This document shows positions 1-6,249 of a stretch of 7,856 bases of DNA, in pieces (position 1 is the first letter of the stretch; the number at the start of each line of letters is the position of its first letter). This DNA comes from Betaproteobacteria bacterium (GTDB taxonomy: Bacteria; Pseudomonadota; Gammaproteobacteria; Burkholderiales; SG8-39): contig JAOUGZ010000109.1 in assembly GCA_029865405.1 (NCBI GenBank), positions 1-7,856 on the forward strand, given 5' to 3'. A program made the translations under genes and the position numbers. The notes under the pieces are model-generated. The model was not told the origin of the DNA and ran no database searches. It saw only the letters and a list, made by a program, of their open reading frames with translations.

Positions 1-141
1 TTCGGCGCCGCGCCGGGCCACGTATTCAATCTTGGCCATGGCATCTCGCAACATACGCCGGTGGAAAGCGTCGCCGCGCTGGTGGACGAAGTGCGCACTT
101 ACAGCCGAAAGCTGCGTGGCCGGGCGCAACGAAACACTTGA
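1..141 (+). CDS. hemE: Uroporphyrinogen decarboxylase HemE, C-terminal end (partial)
   Basis: The first 46 codons, open from the left edge to TGA at 139-141, give the C-terminus of uroporphyrinogen III decarboxylase. This cytoplasmic enzyme removes four acetate carboxyl groups to make coproporphyrinogen III in heme synthesis. The diagnostic stretch is [17 protein letters not shown] at fragment residues 6-22, which is the conserved HemE ending [10 protein letters not shown](S/L)..TP..; it is followed by a helix ([14 protein letters not shown]) and a short basic tail. The N-terminal and central parts, including the substrate-binding Arg and Asp residues, lie outside the window. The next gene, priA, starts 323 bp downstream, so the two need not be cotranscribed. 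In many betaproteobacteria hemE and priA are neighbours, which supports the call. The family assignment is firm; only the missing part cannot be judged. Confidence 0.93.
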   Translation, partial: FGAAPGHVFNLGHGISQHTPVESVAALVDEVRTYSRKLRGRAQRNT

Positions 142-142
142 C

Positions 143-151
143 TTATGCACA
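143..151 (+). promoter_or_regulatory. DnaA-box-like 9-mer (TTATGCACA)
   Basis: TTATGCACA fits the DnaA box consensus TTATNCACA exactly and begins one base after the hemE stop codon. It lies in the same orientation as the two tandem boxes about 160 bp downstream. One such 9-mer alone would be weak evidence; it is listed because two more occur in the same gap. Binding has not been shown and is inferred from the consensus only. Confidence 0.5.
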
Positions 152-168
152 AAGACGCGTTCTCGCTC

Positions 169-198
169 CGTGGAAGGGGCATTCTTTGAGATTCCACG
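169..198. repeat. Imperfect hairpin downstream of hemE
   Basis: CGTGGAA (169-175) and TTCCACG (192-198) form a perfect 7-bp inverted repeat around a 16-nt loop, 28 bp after the hemE stop. No run of T follows, so it is not a clear intrinsic terminator. The same arm, TTTCCACG, occurs again at 352-359. It could be a fold at the 3' end of hemE mRNA, a protein-binding palindrome, or chance. Confidence 0.3.
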
Positions 199-306
199 CC
201 TATCGCGTCGCAACTTATTGAATTTAAGCCACAAAAACATACTCATGCCGGAATGGGCGGGCACGCGCCCCCAGCGGCAGGACTGCGCGACGGTGGCATG
301 ACCGGC

Positions 307-327
307 TTATTCACATTGTTATCCACA
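307..327 (+). promoter_or_regulatory. Tandem DnaA boxes (TTATTCACA and TTATCCACA)
   Basis: TTATTCACA (307-315) and TTATCCACA (319-327) lie in direct orientation with 3 bp between them. The second is the perfect high-affinity R1-type DnaA box; the first fits TTATNCACA. With the box at 143-151 this makes three consensus matches inside a 323-bp gap before priA, far more than expected by chance in GC-rich DNA. Possible roles are DnaA control of priA transcription, DnaA titration, or a secondary initiation or loading site. The sequence cannot choose between them. The usual betaproteobacterial origin lies near dnaA, which is not in this window. Confidence 0.65.
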
Positions 328-464
328 CCCCCGGCGCGCTGGAAAAATACCTTTCCACGGCAAGGCTTACGGATGCAATCGCGATACACGGGATCAACAA
401 AAAAAAATAAGCCTTTGCGGGCCTTCCGGTTTGTGTCGCCGAAAAATCCCGCTCGCCCAAGGCA

Positions 465-2456
465 ATGACGGTACTGCGCGTCGCGCTGGACGTGCCGCTC
501 GCGACGCTTTTCGACTATGCGCGCTCGGCGGACGCCGATGCGCGCGTCGGTGACCGCGTCGTGGTGCCGTTCGGCACGCGCTCGCGCGTCGGCGTGGTGG
601 TCGAGGAAGTCGCGGGGAGCACGATTGCAGCGGAAAAGCTGAAGCACCTGACCCGCGTGCTCGACGATGCGCCGCGCCTGCCCGCGCAGTGGCTGGCGCT
701 GATGAGCTTCCTCGCTGCCTACTACCAGCGTCCGCTCGGCGAGACGGTGATCGGCGCGTTGCCGCCGCGGCTGCGCGTGCTCAGGCCCCTGCCGAAGAAG
801 GCGCGCGAACCGGCCGCAGCGCAGGCCGCCTCGGCGCGCTTCGTTTCCGATCACCAGCCGACGCCCGCGCAGATCGACGCGATCAGCCGCATCGGCGCCG
901 CGCTCGGCGCTTTCCGGGCGTTCCTGCTGCACGGCGTGACCGGCAGCGGCAAGACCGAGGTGTATCTGCGCCTCATATCGCAGGTGCTGGAGCAAGGCGG
1001 CCAGGCGCTGGTGCTGGTGCCCGAGATCAGCCTGACGCCGCAGCTCGAAGCGCGCTTTCGCCACGCGTTCCCCGAGGCACGCGTCGCCGTGCTGCACAGC
1101 GCCCTGCAGGACGTGCCGCGCACGGCTGCCTGGCTTTCGGCGGCGCGCGGCGAGGCGGGCCTCGTCCTGGGCACGCGCCTGGCAGTGCTCACGCCCCTCC
1201 CGAACCTGGCTCTCGTGGTGGTCGACGAGGAGCACGACACCTCCTTCAAGCAGCAGGAGGGGCTGCGCTACTCCGGCCGCGACGCCGCGATCGTGCGCGC
1301 GAAGCTTGCCGCCTGCCCGGTGGTGCTCGGCACGGCGACGCCGTCCCTCGAAACGTGGCAAAACGCGCTCGAAGGCCGCTACCAGCGCCTGGCGCTGCCC
1401 GAGCGCGCCGTGCCAGGCGCGCGCCTGCCCGTGGTGCGTACCGTCGACCTGCGTCACGAGAGCGCCGTGCACGGCTTCGCGCCGAGCCTGCTCGCCGCCA
1501 TCGGCGAGCGACTGGCGCGCGGCGAGCAGAGCCTCGTCTTCATCAACCGCCGCGGCTACGCGCCGGTGCTCGCCTGCCATGCCTGCGACTGGACCGCGGG
1601 CTGCCTGCGCTGCACGGCGCACATGGTCCTGCACCGTGTCGGGCATTGCCTGCGCTGTCACCACTGCGGCGACGAAGCGCCCGTGCCCCGCGCCTGCCCC
1701 ACCTGCGGCAATGTCGACCTGAAGGCCATGGGGCGCGGCACGCAGCGCGTCGAGGACACGCTGGCCGAGCGCTTTCCCGGCGCTCGCATCGTGCGCATCG
1801 ATCGCGACAGCGCGCGGCGGCGCAGCGAGCTTGCGCGCCTGCTGGAAGGCATCGCGCGCGGAGAAGCCGACATCCTGGTCGGCACCCAGTTGCTCGCCAA
1901 GGGCCACGACTTCCCGCTGCTCACCCTGGTGGGCGTGCTCGATGCCGACGGCGCGCTCGTCTCCACCGACTACCGGGCGGCCGAGCGCCTGTATTCGACG
2001 CTGGCGCAGGTGGCGGGGCGCGCGGGCCGCGCACGCCACGCGGGCGAGGTGCTGGTGCAGACCCGCTACCCGCAGCACCCGCTCTATGCCGCCCTCGCCC
2101 GCCACGACTTCGCGACCTTTGCCGCCGCGCAGCTGGCCGAGCGCGAGAGCGCGGGCTTCCCGCCCTTCGTGCACGAGGCGGCGCTGCGCGCCGAGGCGCC
2201 CAAGCTCGCGCAGGCGATGCAGTTCCTGGCCGATGCCGCGCGGCTCGTGGCGGTGCCCGAGGCAGTGCGCGTCTACGATCCGGTGCCGCATGTCATTACG
2301 CGGCGCGCCGACCTCGAGCGCGCGCAGCTCCTCGTGCAATCGGCGTCGCGCCCGGCGCTGCAGGAGTTCCTGCGCGCCTGGAGCGAGCGGCTGTTCGCGA
2401 CCGCGCCGCGCAGCGTACGCTGGCACCTCGATGTCGACCCGATCGAGTTCAGCTAG
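465..2456 (+). CDS. priA: Primosomal protein N' PriA, replication-restart 3'-5' DNA helicase
   Basis: PriA binds stalled or repaired replication forks in the cytoplasm and reloads the replisome by recruiting the primosome and DnaB. The 663 residues are somewhat short of the 732 in E. coli. The N-terminal 3'-DNA-binding domain starts VALDVPLATLFDY and contains RVGDRVVVPFG (27-37). The helicase core shows Walker A GVTGSGKT (157-164), DEEH (254-257), GTATPSLE (289-296), the motif V region GTQLLAKGHDFP (473-484) and motif VI QVAGRAGR (515-522). Eight cysteines for two zinc ions sit at 371, 374, 380, 383, 398, 401, 411 and 414 with the family spacing; C395 is an extra one. ATG at 465 is the only in-frame start that keeps the N-terminus. 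Its upstream AAGG (459-462) is only 2 nt away, so the ribosome binding site is poor. It follows a gap with DnaA boxes, which may link its expression to DnaA (inference). All key residues are present and the gene appears intact. Confidence 0.97.
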   Translation: MTVLRVALDVPLATLFDYARSADADARVGDRVVVPFGTRSRVGVVVEEVAGSTIAAEKLKHLTRVLDDAPRLPAQWLALMSFLAAYYQRPLGETVIGALPPRLRVLRPLPKKAREPAAAQAASARFVSDHQPTPAQIDAISRIGAALGAFRAFLLHGVTGSGKTEVYLRLISQVLEQGGQALVLVPEISLTPQLEARFRHAFPEARVAVLHSALQDVPRTAAWLSAARGEAGLVLGTRLAVLTPLPNLALVVVDEEHDTSFKQQEGLRYSGRDAAIVRAKLAACPVVLGTATPSLETWQNALEGRYQRLALPERAVPGARLPVVRTVDLRHESAVHGFAPSLLAAIGERLARGEQSLVFINRRGYAPVLACHACDWTAGCLRCTAHMVLHRVGHCLRCHHCGDEAPVPRACPTCGNVDLKAMGRGTQRVEDTLAERFPGARIVRIDRDSARRRSELARLLEGIARGEADILVGTQLLAKGHDFPLLTLVGVLDADGALVSTDYRAAERLYSTLAQVAGRAGRARHAGEVLVQTRYPQHPLYAALARHDFATFAAAQLAERESAGFPPFVHEAALRAEAPKLAQAMQFLADAARLVAVPEAVRVYDPVPHVITRRADLERAQLLVQSASRPALQEFLRAWSERLFATAPRSVRWHLDVDPIEFS

Positions 2457-2458
2457 AA

Positions 2459-2502
2459 GGGGACAGACCCCATTTGCAAAAACGCAAATGAGGTCTGTCC
2501 CC
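2459..2502. repeat. REP-like palindromic repeat (GGGGACAGACC family) between priA and argS
   Basis: The arms GGGGACAGACC (2459-2469) and GGTCTGTCCCC (2492-2502) pair over 11 bp. After one C/A mismatch (2470 with 2491), CATTTGC (2471-2477) pairs with GCAAATG (2484-2490), leaving a 6-nt loop, AAAAAC. The stem thus has 18 pairs in 44 nt. From memory, palindromes with GGGGACAGACC-type arms are scattered in intergenic DNA of many beta- and gammaproteobacteria, and some such repeats are linked to REP-associated Y1 tyrosine transposases; only one copy is in this window, so repetitiveness is unproven here. It starts 3 bp after the priA stop and ends 1 bp before a TATAAT box. It may also act as a priA terminator or 3'-end protecting hairpin, though no T run follows it. 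Confidence 0.75.
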
Positions 2503-2503
2503 C

Positions 2504-2509
2504 TATAAT
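2504..2509 (+). promoter_or_regulatory. Perfect -10 box (TATAAT) of the argS promoter
   Basis: TATAAT followed by CGCG is a common sigma-70 -10 arrangement in betaproteobacteria. Transcription would begin near 2515-2517, only 5-7 nt before the argS ATG, so the mRNA would be almost leaderless; no Shine-Dalgarno sequence is visible. At 16-18 bp upstream, where a -35 box belongs, lie the loop and inner right arm of the palindrome (about 2480-2487), with nothing resembling TTGACA, and there is no TG for an extended -10. Confidence 0.6.
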
Positions 2510-2521
2510 CGCGCCCCTCAA

Positions 2522-4150
2522 ATGGACATCAAGACCCATCTTGGCGCGCTGCTGCGCACGGCACTGGCGAAAGCCGCACCCGAGGCGACCGACGCGGAAG
2601 TGCTGATCGAGCGCCCGCGCGATCCGGCGCACGGCGATTTCGCCTGCAACGTGGCGCTGCAGCTCGCCAAGCGCCTGAAGCGCAATCCGCGCCAGCTGGC
2701 CGAGCAGCTGGTTGCGGCCGTCGGCGCGGATCAGTACATCGCGAGGCTCGACGTGGCGGGCGCGGGCTTCATCAACATCCGCCTCGCGCCGCGCGCCGGG
2801 CACGAGGCCGTGACGCGCATCCTGGCGCAGGGCGCGGACTTTGGCCGCGCGCGCGCCGCGCCGGCGCAAAAGACCATGGTCGAGTTCGTGTCCGCCAATC
2901 CCACCGGCCCGCTGCATGTGGGCCACGGCCGCCAGGCGGCGCTCGGCGATGCGCTCGCCGCGCTCCTCGCGTCCCAGGGCCACGCCGTGACGCGCGAGTT
3001 CTACTACAACGACGCCGGCGCGCAGATCCACAACCTCGCGCTCTCGGTTCAGGCGCGCGCGCGCGGCAAGTCGCCCGATGACGCGGGCTGGCCGGCCGAC
3101 GGCTATCGCGGCGAGTACATCGGGGAGATTGCGCGCAATTTCGCTGCCGCCGGCGGCAGCCTCGAGGACCTCGAAGCCGTGCGCACGTTCGCGGTGGCCG
3201 CGCTGCGCGCCGAGCAGGACGTCGATCTGCAGGCCTTCGGCGTCAAGTTCGACGTCTACTACCTGGAATCGAGCCTGTACACGGATGGCCGCGTGGACGC
3301 GGTCGTGCGGGCGCTGGTGGCAAGCGGCAAGACCTACGAGCGCGAGGGCGCCCTGTGGCTGCGCACCACCGACTTCGGCGACGACAAGGACCGCGTGGTG
3401 CGCAAGTCCGACGGCAGCTACACGTATTTCGTGCCCGATGTCGCGTACCACGTCACGAAATGGGAACGCGGCTACGCCAAAGTGATCAACGTACAGGGCA
3501 CCGATCACCACAGCACCGTGACCCGCGTACGCGCCGGCCTGCAGGCCCTCGAACTCGGCATCCCGTCGGGCTACCCCGACTACGTCCTGCACAACCTCGT
3601 GCGCGTGGTACGCGGCGGTGAGGAGGTAAAGATCAGCAAGCGCGCCGGCAGCTACGTCACGCTGCGCGACCTGATCGACTGGGTGGGCAGCGACGCCGTG
3701 AGGTTCTTCCTCGTCTCGCGCCGCGCCGACTCGGATTTCGTTTTCGATGTCGACCTGGCGCGCGCGCAAACGGAGGAGAACCCCGTGTACTACGTGCAGT
3801 ACGCGCACGCCCGCGTATGCAGCGTGTTCTCGCAATGGGGCGGTGCGCACGCGCCGCTTGGCGCTGCGCCGCTCGACGCCCTGACGGGCGAGCGCGAGGC
3901 CGCACTCATGCGCCGCCTGGCGGAGTTTCCCGAGGTGCTGGCGGATGCGGCGCGCGAGCTCGCGCCTCACGCGATCGCGTTCTACCTGCGCGAACTCGCG
4001 GGCGAGTTCCACAGCTACTATAATGCCGAGCGCATTCTGGTCGAGGACCAGGCCACGCGCACCGCGCGCCTCGCGCTGTGCGCGGCAGTCCGCCAGGTGC
4101 TTGCCAACGGGCTTGCGCTGCTCGGCGTAAGCGCCCCTGAAAGGATGTGA
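2522..4150 (+). CDS. argS: Arginyl-tRNA synthetase (class I)
   Basis: ArgRS charges tRNA-Arg with arginine in the cytoplasm, using ATP and the tRNA itself for amino acid activation. The 542 residues are slightly short of the 577 in E. coli. In order: the N-terminal Add-1 domain (1 to about 90, with HGDFACNVA near 37-45), then [17 protein letters not shown] (121-137) with the HIGH motif as HVGH (132-135), the catalytic Rossmann fold with YYNDAG (161-166) and GTDHH (326-330), the KMSKS-like loop KISKRAG (370-376), and the signature [12 protein letters not shown] (420-431) opening the DALR anticodon-binding helical domain, which ends [10 protein letters not shown]. The start ATG at 2522 gives the usual MDIKTHL beginning. 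It has no ribosome binding site and probably a very short leader. Its stop overlaps the next gene by one base, so argS, the SPOR protein and dsbA look cotranscribed. No residue appears to be missing. Confidence 0.97.
   Translation: MDIKTHLGALLRTALAKAAPEATDAEVLIERPRDPAHGDFACNVALQLAKRLKRNPRQLAEQLVAAVGADQYIARLDVAGAGFINIRLAPRAGHEAVTRILAQGADFGRARAAPAQKTMVEFVSANPTGPLHVGHGRQAALGDALAALLASQGHAVTREFYYNDAGAQIHNLALSVQARARGKSPDDAGWPADGYRGEYIGEIARNFAAAGGSLEDLEAVRTFAVAALRAEQDVDLQAFGVKFDVYYLESSLYTDGRVDAVVRALVASGKTYEREGALWLRTTDFGDDKDRVVRKSDGSYTYFVPDVAYHVTKWERGYAKVINVQGTDHHSTVTRVRAGLQALELGIPSGYPDYVLHNLVRVVRGGEEVKISKRAGSYVTLRDLIDWVGSDAVRFFLVSRRADSDFVFDVDLARAQTEENPVYYVQYAHARVCSVFSQWGGAHAPLGAAPLDALTGEREAALMRRLAEFPEVLADAARELAPHAIAFYLRELAGEFHSYYNAERILVEDQATRTARLALCAAVRQVLANGLALLGVSAPERM
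4140..4145 (+). promoter_or_regulatory. Ribosome binding site that decides the SPOR protein start
   Basis: AAAGGA lies 4 nt before ATG at 4150 but only 1 nt before the in-frame GTG at 4147. The spacing favours ATG 4150, whose first base is the last base of the argS stop TGA (translational coupling). Confidence 0.6.
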
Positions 4151-4815
4151 TGGCGGCAATACCACACGCGACGGCACGCAAGGGATCGGGCGGGGGCTTT
4201 CTCGTCGGCATGTTCGTCGGCCTGCTGGTCGGCCTCGCCGTGGCGCTCGGCATCGCCCTGTACCTCAACAAGACGCCGATCCCGTTCATGAGCCGCAGCA
4301 AGCCCGCGCCCGAGGACGGCAAGGGTGCGGGCGGCAAGCCGCCGGCCCTCACCGGCCTGCCGCAGGGCGGCACGGCGCAAAAGCCGGCGGCGCCGGTGCC
4401 CGCGGTGACGACCCCGGAGAAGCCCCGTTTCGACTTCTACAAGATCCTGGCGGGAGGCGAGGAGCCATTGAGCGACCGCGAGCTGCGCGAGCGCCTCAAG
4501 GCGGCGAAGACCCCGCCCCCCGCGCAGACGGCGGCGGCGGCGCCCGCGGAGAGCAGGGACATCTACTTCATCCAGGCCGGCGCGTTCCAGAATCCGGCCG
4601 ACGCGGACAACCAGAAGGCGCGACTGGCGATGCTCGGCTTCGAGTCGAACGTCGAGCCCACGAACCTGCCCGACAAGGGCACCTTCTACCGCGTGCGCCT
4701 CGGCCCCTACGCCAAGGTGGAGGATTTGAACCGGGTGCGCCAGTCGCTGGCGCAGAACGGAATCGACGCCAACCTGGTCAAACTGAAAGATCCCGCCTCC
4801 CGGAAGGTGAACTGA
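4150..4815 (+). CDS. SPOR-domain membrane protein (FtsN-like)
   Basis: This is a bitopic inner-membrane protein of 221 residues. A basic N-terminus (RKGSGGG) precedes one hydrophobic, glycine-zipper-like segment at about 17-39, then a periplasmic Pro/Ala/Lys-rich linker (40-90, and again 119-135). Between the two linker parts is a conserved block, FDFYKIL (94-100), with a charged helix SDRELRERLKAAK (108-120). The C-terminal SPOR domain (about 137-213) begins IYFIQAGAFQ and contains FYRVRLGPY. SPOR domains bind septal peptidoglycan glycan strands lacking stem peptides, so a role at the division site, like FtsN or DedD, is likely but inferred. ATG 4150 is preferred over GTG 4147 because of AAAGGA at 4140-4145. 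It overlaps argS by one base and abuts dsbA. A SPOR gene between argS and dsbA is a familiar betaproteobacterial arrangement. It lacks clear FtsN-specific residues, so no symbol is given. Confidence 0.88.
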   Translation: MAAIPHATARKGSGGGFLVGMFVGLLVGLAVALGIALYLNKTPIPFMSRSKPAPEDGKGAGGKPPALTGLPQGGTAQKPAAPVPAVTTPEKPRFDFYKILAGGEEPLSDRELRERLKAAKTPPPAQTAAAAPAESRDIYFIQAGAFQNPADADNQKARLAMLGFESNVEPTNLPDKGTFYRVRLGPYAKVEDLNRVRQSLAQNGIDANLVKLKDPASRKVN

Positions 4816-5448
4816 ATGAACCTGCGTCGCCGTACGCTCGTCGCCGCGCTGGGCCTTGCCCCGCTCGCCGGATTCGCCCAGGCGCGCACGCCCGCGCCCG
4901 GCGTCGATTACACCGAGCTCAAGCCCGCGCAGCCGGTCGAGGCGCAGGGCAAGATCGAAGTGCTCGAATTCTTCTGGTACGGCTGCCCGCATTGCTATTC
5001 GCTGCAGCCGCTGATGGAGAAATGGGTCCCGCGGCTGCCCGCCGACGTGAACTTCCGTCGCGTGCCGGCAGTTCTCAATGAAGGCTGGGGGCGCGAGGCG
5101 GCGGTGTTTTACGCCTTCGAGGCGCTCGGCGTGCTCGAGCGGCTGCACCGGCCGTTCTTCGACGCGATCCACGTCGAGCGCCTGAACACGCGCAATCCGG
5201 CGACGCTTGCGGACTGGCTGCGCAAGCACGAGGTCGATCCGAAGAAGTACGAAGACGCATTCAAGTCCTTCGGCGTGCAAAGCAAGGTGCGCCGCGCGGC
5301 GCAGCTTTCGTCCGCCTACCGCATCGAGGGCACGCCGGCGCTGGCCGTCCACGGCCGCTTCACGGTCAGCGCGGAGCAGGGACGCACGCAGAACGGGATG
5401 CTCGGCACCGTGGACTACCTGATCGGCGTCGCACGCAAAGGCGCCTGA
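4816..5448 (+). CDS. dsbA: Thiol:disulfide interchange protein DsbA
   Basis: DsbA is the periplasmic oxidase that introduces disulfide bonds into exported proteins and is itself reoxidised by DsbB. The product has 210 residues. A signal peptide (RRR, hydrophobic 8-20, likely cleavage after AQA at 21-23) precedes the thioredoxin fold. The active site is FFWYGCPHC, with C57-P58-H59-C60, the classic DsbA CPHC. The helical insertion follows (about 85-160), then the cis-proline loop GTPAL (T173-P174). The N-terminal LRRRTLV resembles a twin-arginine motif only loosely; Sec export is the usual DsbA route. ATG at 4816 directly follows the SPOR stop, and AGGTGA (4805-4810) lies 5 nt upstream, so expression is probably coupled. 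Exported or membrane SPOR and DsbA proteins share the unit with argS. dsbB is not in the window. The gene looks intact. Confidence 0.93.
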   Translation: MNLRRRTLVAALGLAPLAGFAQARTPAPGVDYTELKPAQPVEAQGKIEVLEFFWYGCPHCYSLQPLMEKWVPRLPADVNFRRVPAVLNEGWGREAAVFYAFEALGVLERLHRPFFDAIHVERLNTRNPATLADWLRKHEVDPKKYEDAFKSFGVQSKVRRAAQLSSAYRIEGTPALAVHGRFTVSAEQGRTQNGMLGTVDYLIGVARKGA

Positions 5449-5474
5449 CCCCTTCTTCGCGCATCGTCTCGCTC

Positions 5475-6185
5475 GTGCCCTCGCTCACCGAGCTGGTGTG
5501 CGCCCTGGGCCTGGGCGAGGCGCTCGTCGGCCGCACCGGCTTCTGCGTGCATCCACAAGACGTCGTGCGGCGCATCCCCAAGGTGGGCGGCACCAAGGAC
5601 GTGAATCTTGCCAAGGTGCGTGCGCTCGAGCCGACGCACGTTGTGCTCAACGTGGACGAGAACCGCAAGGAGACCGCGGACGAGCTGGCGACTTTCGTGC
5701 CGAACCTCGTCGTCACCCACCCGCTCGGCCCGCTCGACAACCTGGGGCTGTATCGCCGGTTCGGGGAAACGTTCGGGCGCGAACGCGAGGCCGAGGCGCT
5801 GTGCACACGCTTCCAGGCCGCGTACGACGATGCGCGCGCGTTGCGTCTTCCGCAACGGCGTGTCCTGTATCTCATCTGGAAGGATCCCTGGATGACGGTG
5901 TCGCGCGGCACCTACATCTCGCGCACGCTCGCGCTGTTCGGCCTGGAAACGGCGCCCGAGGCCGCGGCGCAGCGCTACCCGAAGCTCGAAGACTTGCGCG
6001 ACGTGGACGTCGATCTGGTGCTGCTTTCCTCGGAGCCGTACCGTTTCCGCGACCGGCACGTGGCCGAAGTTGCTGGAATCACAGGGAAACCCGCGCGCCT
6101 GGTGAATGGCGAGATGACGTCCTGGTACGGGCCGCGCGCCATCGCCGGCCTGGACTACATGGCGAAATTCGCAGCGCATGCCTAG
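5475..6185 (+). CDS. Helical-backbone metal / cobalamin-binding receptor (BtuF-like), start uncertain
   Basis: This is a class III substrate-binding fold protein (COG0614-type, related to BtuF and FhuD), often annotated as cobalamin-binding protein. From GTG 5475 it has 236 residues. Family blocks visible are VGRTGFCVHP (18-27), VGGTKDVNL (37-45), PTHVVLNVDENRKE (53-66), VVTHPLGPLDNLGLY (79-93), a long linking helix (about 94-125), a second lobe starting VLYLIWKDPWMT (130-141), SSEPYRFRDRH (185-195) and WYGPRAIAGLDYM (217-229). The frame is open upstream of 5475 and reads SSRIVSLVPSLTE across it; RIVSL is the conserved first strand, so the true start is probably earlier. The only near-cognate candidate just upstream is CTG 5445, overlapping the dsbA stop, with AAAGG at 5437-5441. 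There is no ATG and no signal peptide in either version, and no ABC permease or ATPase nearby. Ligand and location are therefore open: a cytoplasmic cobalamin-binding role is possible but unproven. Confidence 0.85.
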   Translation: MPSLTELVCALGLGEALVGRTGFCVHPQDVVRRIPKVGGTKDVNLAKVRALEPTHVVLNVDENRKETADELATFVPNLVVTHPLGPLDNLGLYRRFGETFGREREAEALCTRFQAAYDDARALRLPQRRVLYLIWKDPWMTVSRGTYISRTLALFGLETAPEAAAQRYPKLEDLRDVDVDLVLLSSEPYRFRDRHVAEVAGITGKPARLVNGEMTSWYGPRAIAGLDYMAKFAAHA

Positions 6186-6237
6186 CGCCGGGCGGCGTAT
6201 GCTGGCGCCGCGGAGCCGCTGATTGGCCCGCGCCACC

Positions 6238-6243
6238 AAGGAG
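6238..6243 (+). promoter_or_regulatory. Strong ribosome binding site of the cyclase-family gene
   Basis: AAGGAG ends 6 nt before ATG 6250, an ideal spacing. It selects this ATG over the in-frame TTG at 6223, which has no such site and would place extra polar residues before the signal peptide. Confidence 0.85.
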
Positions 6244-6249
6244 AGGAAC

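Larger units (their letters stand above)
142..464. other. hemE-priA intergenic region, no supported gene
   Basis: This 323-bp gap holds no open frame that I believe; the small frames crossing it have no recognisable protein and no good ribosome binding site. It is richer in A and T than its surroundings. It contains three DnaA-box-like 9-mers (143-151, 307-315, 319-327), a 7-bp inverted repeat (169-175 with 192-198), an AT-rich stretch at about 211-246 (26 of 36 bases A or T by my count) and a run of nine A (399-407). I looked for sigma-70 promoters: TTGACT at 138-143 and TTGAAT at 218-223 resemble -35 boxes, but neither has a convincing -10 at 16-18 bp. The priA promoter is probably here but cannot be placed. 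Confidence 0.7.

Noticed and set aside
386..410. T-run terminator on the minus strand from the A9 tract
   Set aside because: There is no adjoining hairpin and no minus-strand gene that would need it.
253..468. Small open frame in the hemE-priA gap running to the start of priA (71 codons)
   Set aside because: No ribosome binding site or recognisable protein; it crosses the DnaA boxes and the A run, which points to non-coding DNA.
243..2426. Very long minus-strand open frame (727 codons) opposite priA
   Set aside because: It is Arg/Ala/His-rich with no recognisable domain. Such frames arise opposite GC-rich genes, and priA on the + strand has every family motif.
2453..4177. Long minus-strand open frame opposite argS
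   Set aside because: The composition is that of an antisense shadow, with no domains; argS on the + strand is unambiguous.
4825..4842. Twin-arginine (Tat) signal in DsbA
   Set aside because: LRRRTLV lacks the usual S/T before and F after the pair, and DsbA proteins are normally exported by Sec/SRP.
4018..5352. Long minus-strand open frame opposite the SPOR and dsbA genes
   Set aside because: It spans parts of three well-supported + strand genes and encodes a low-complexity Arg/Leu-rich sequence, as expected for a shadow.
5430..5475. Frameshift fusion of dsbA with the BtuF-like gene
   Set aside because: The second frame is open into dsbA, but DsbA has its normal length and ending and there is no clear slippery site. 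A near-cognate start is simpler.
6192..6211. 6-bp GC hairpin (GCGGCG with CGCCGC, 8-nt loop) after the BtuF-like gene
   Set aside because: The stem is short, no T run follows, and such pairings are common by chance in DNA this GC-rich.
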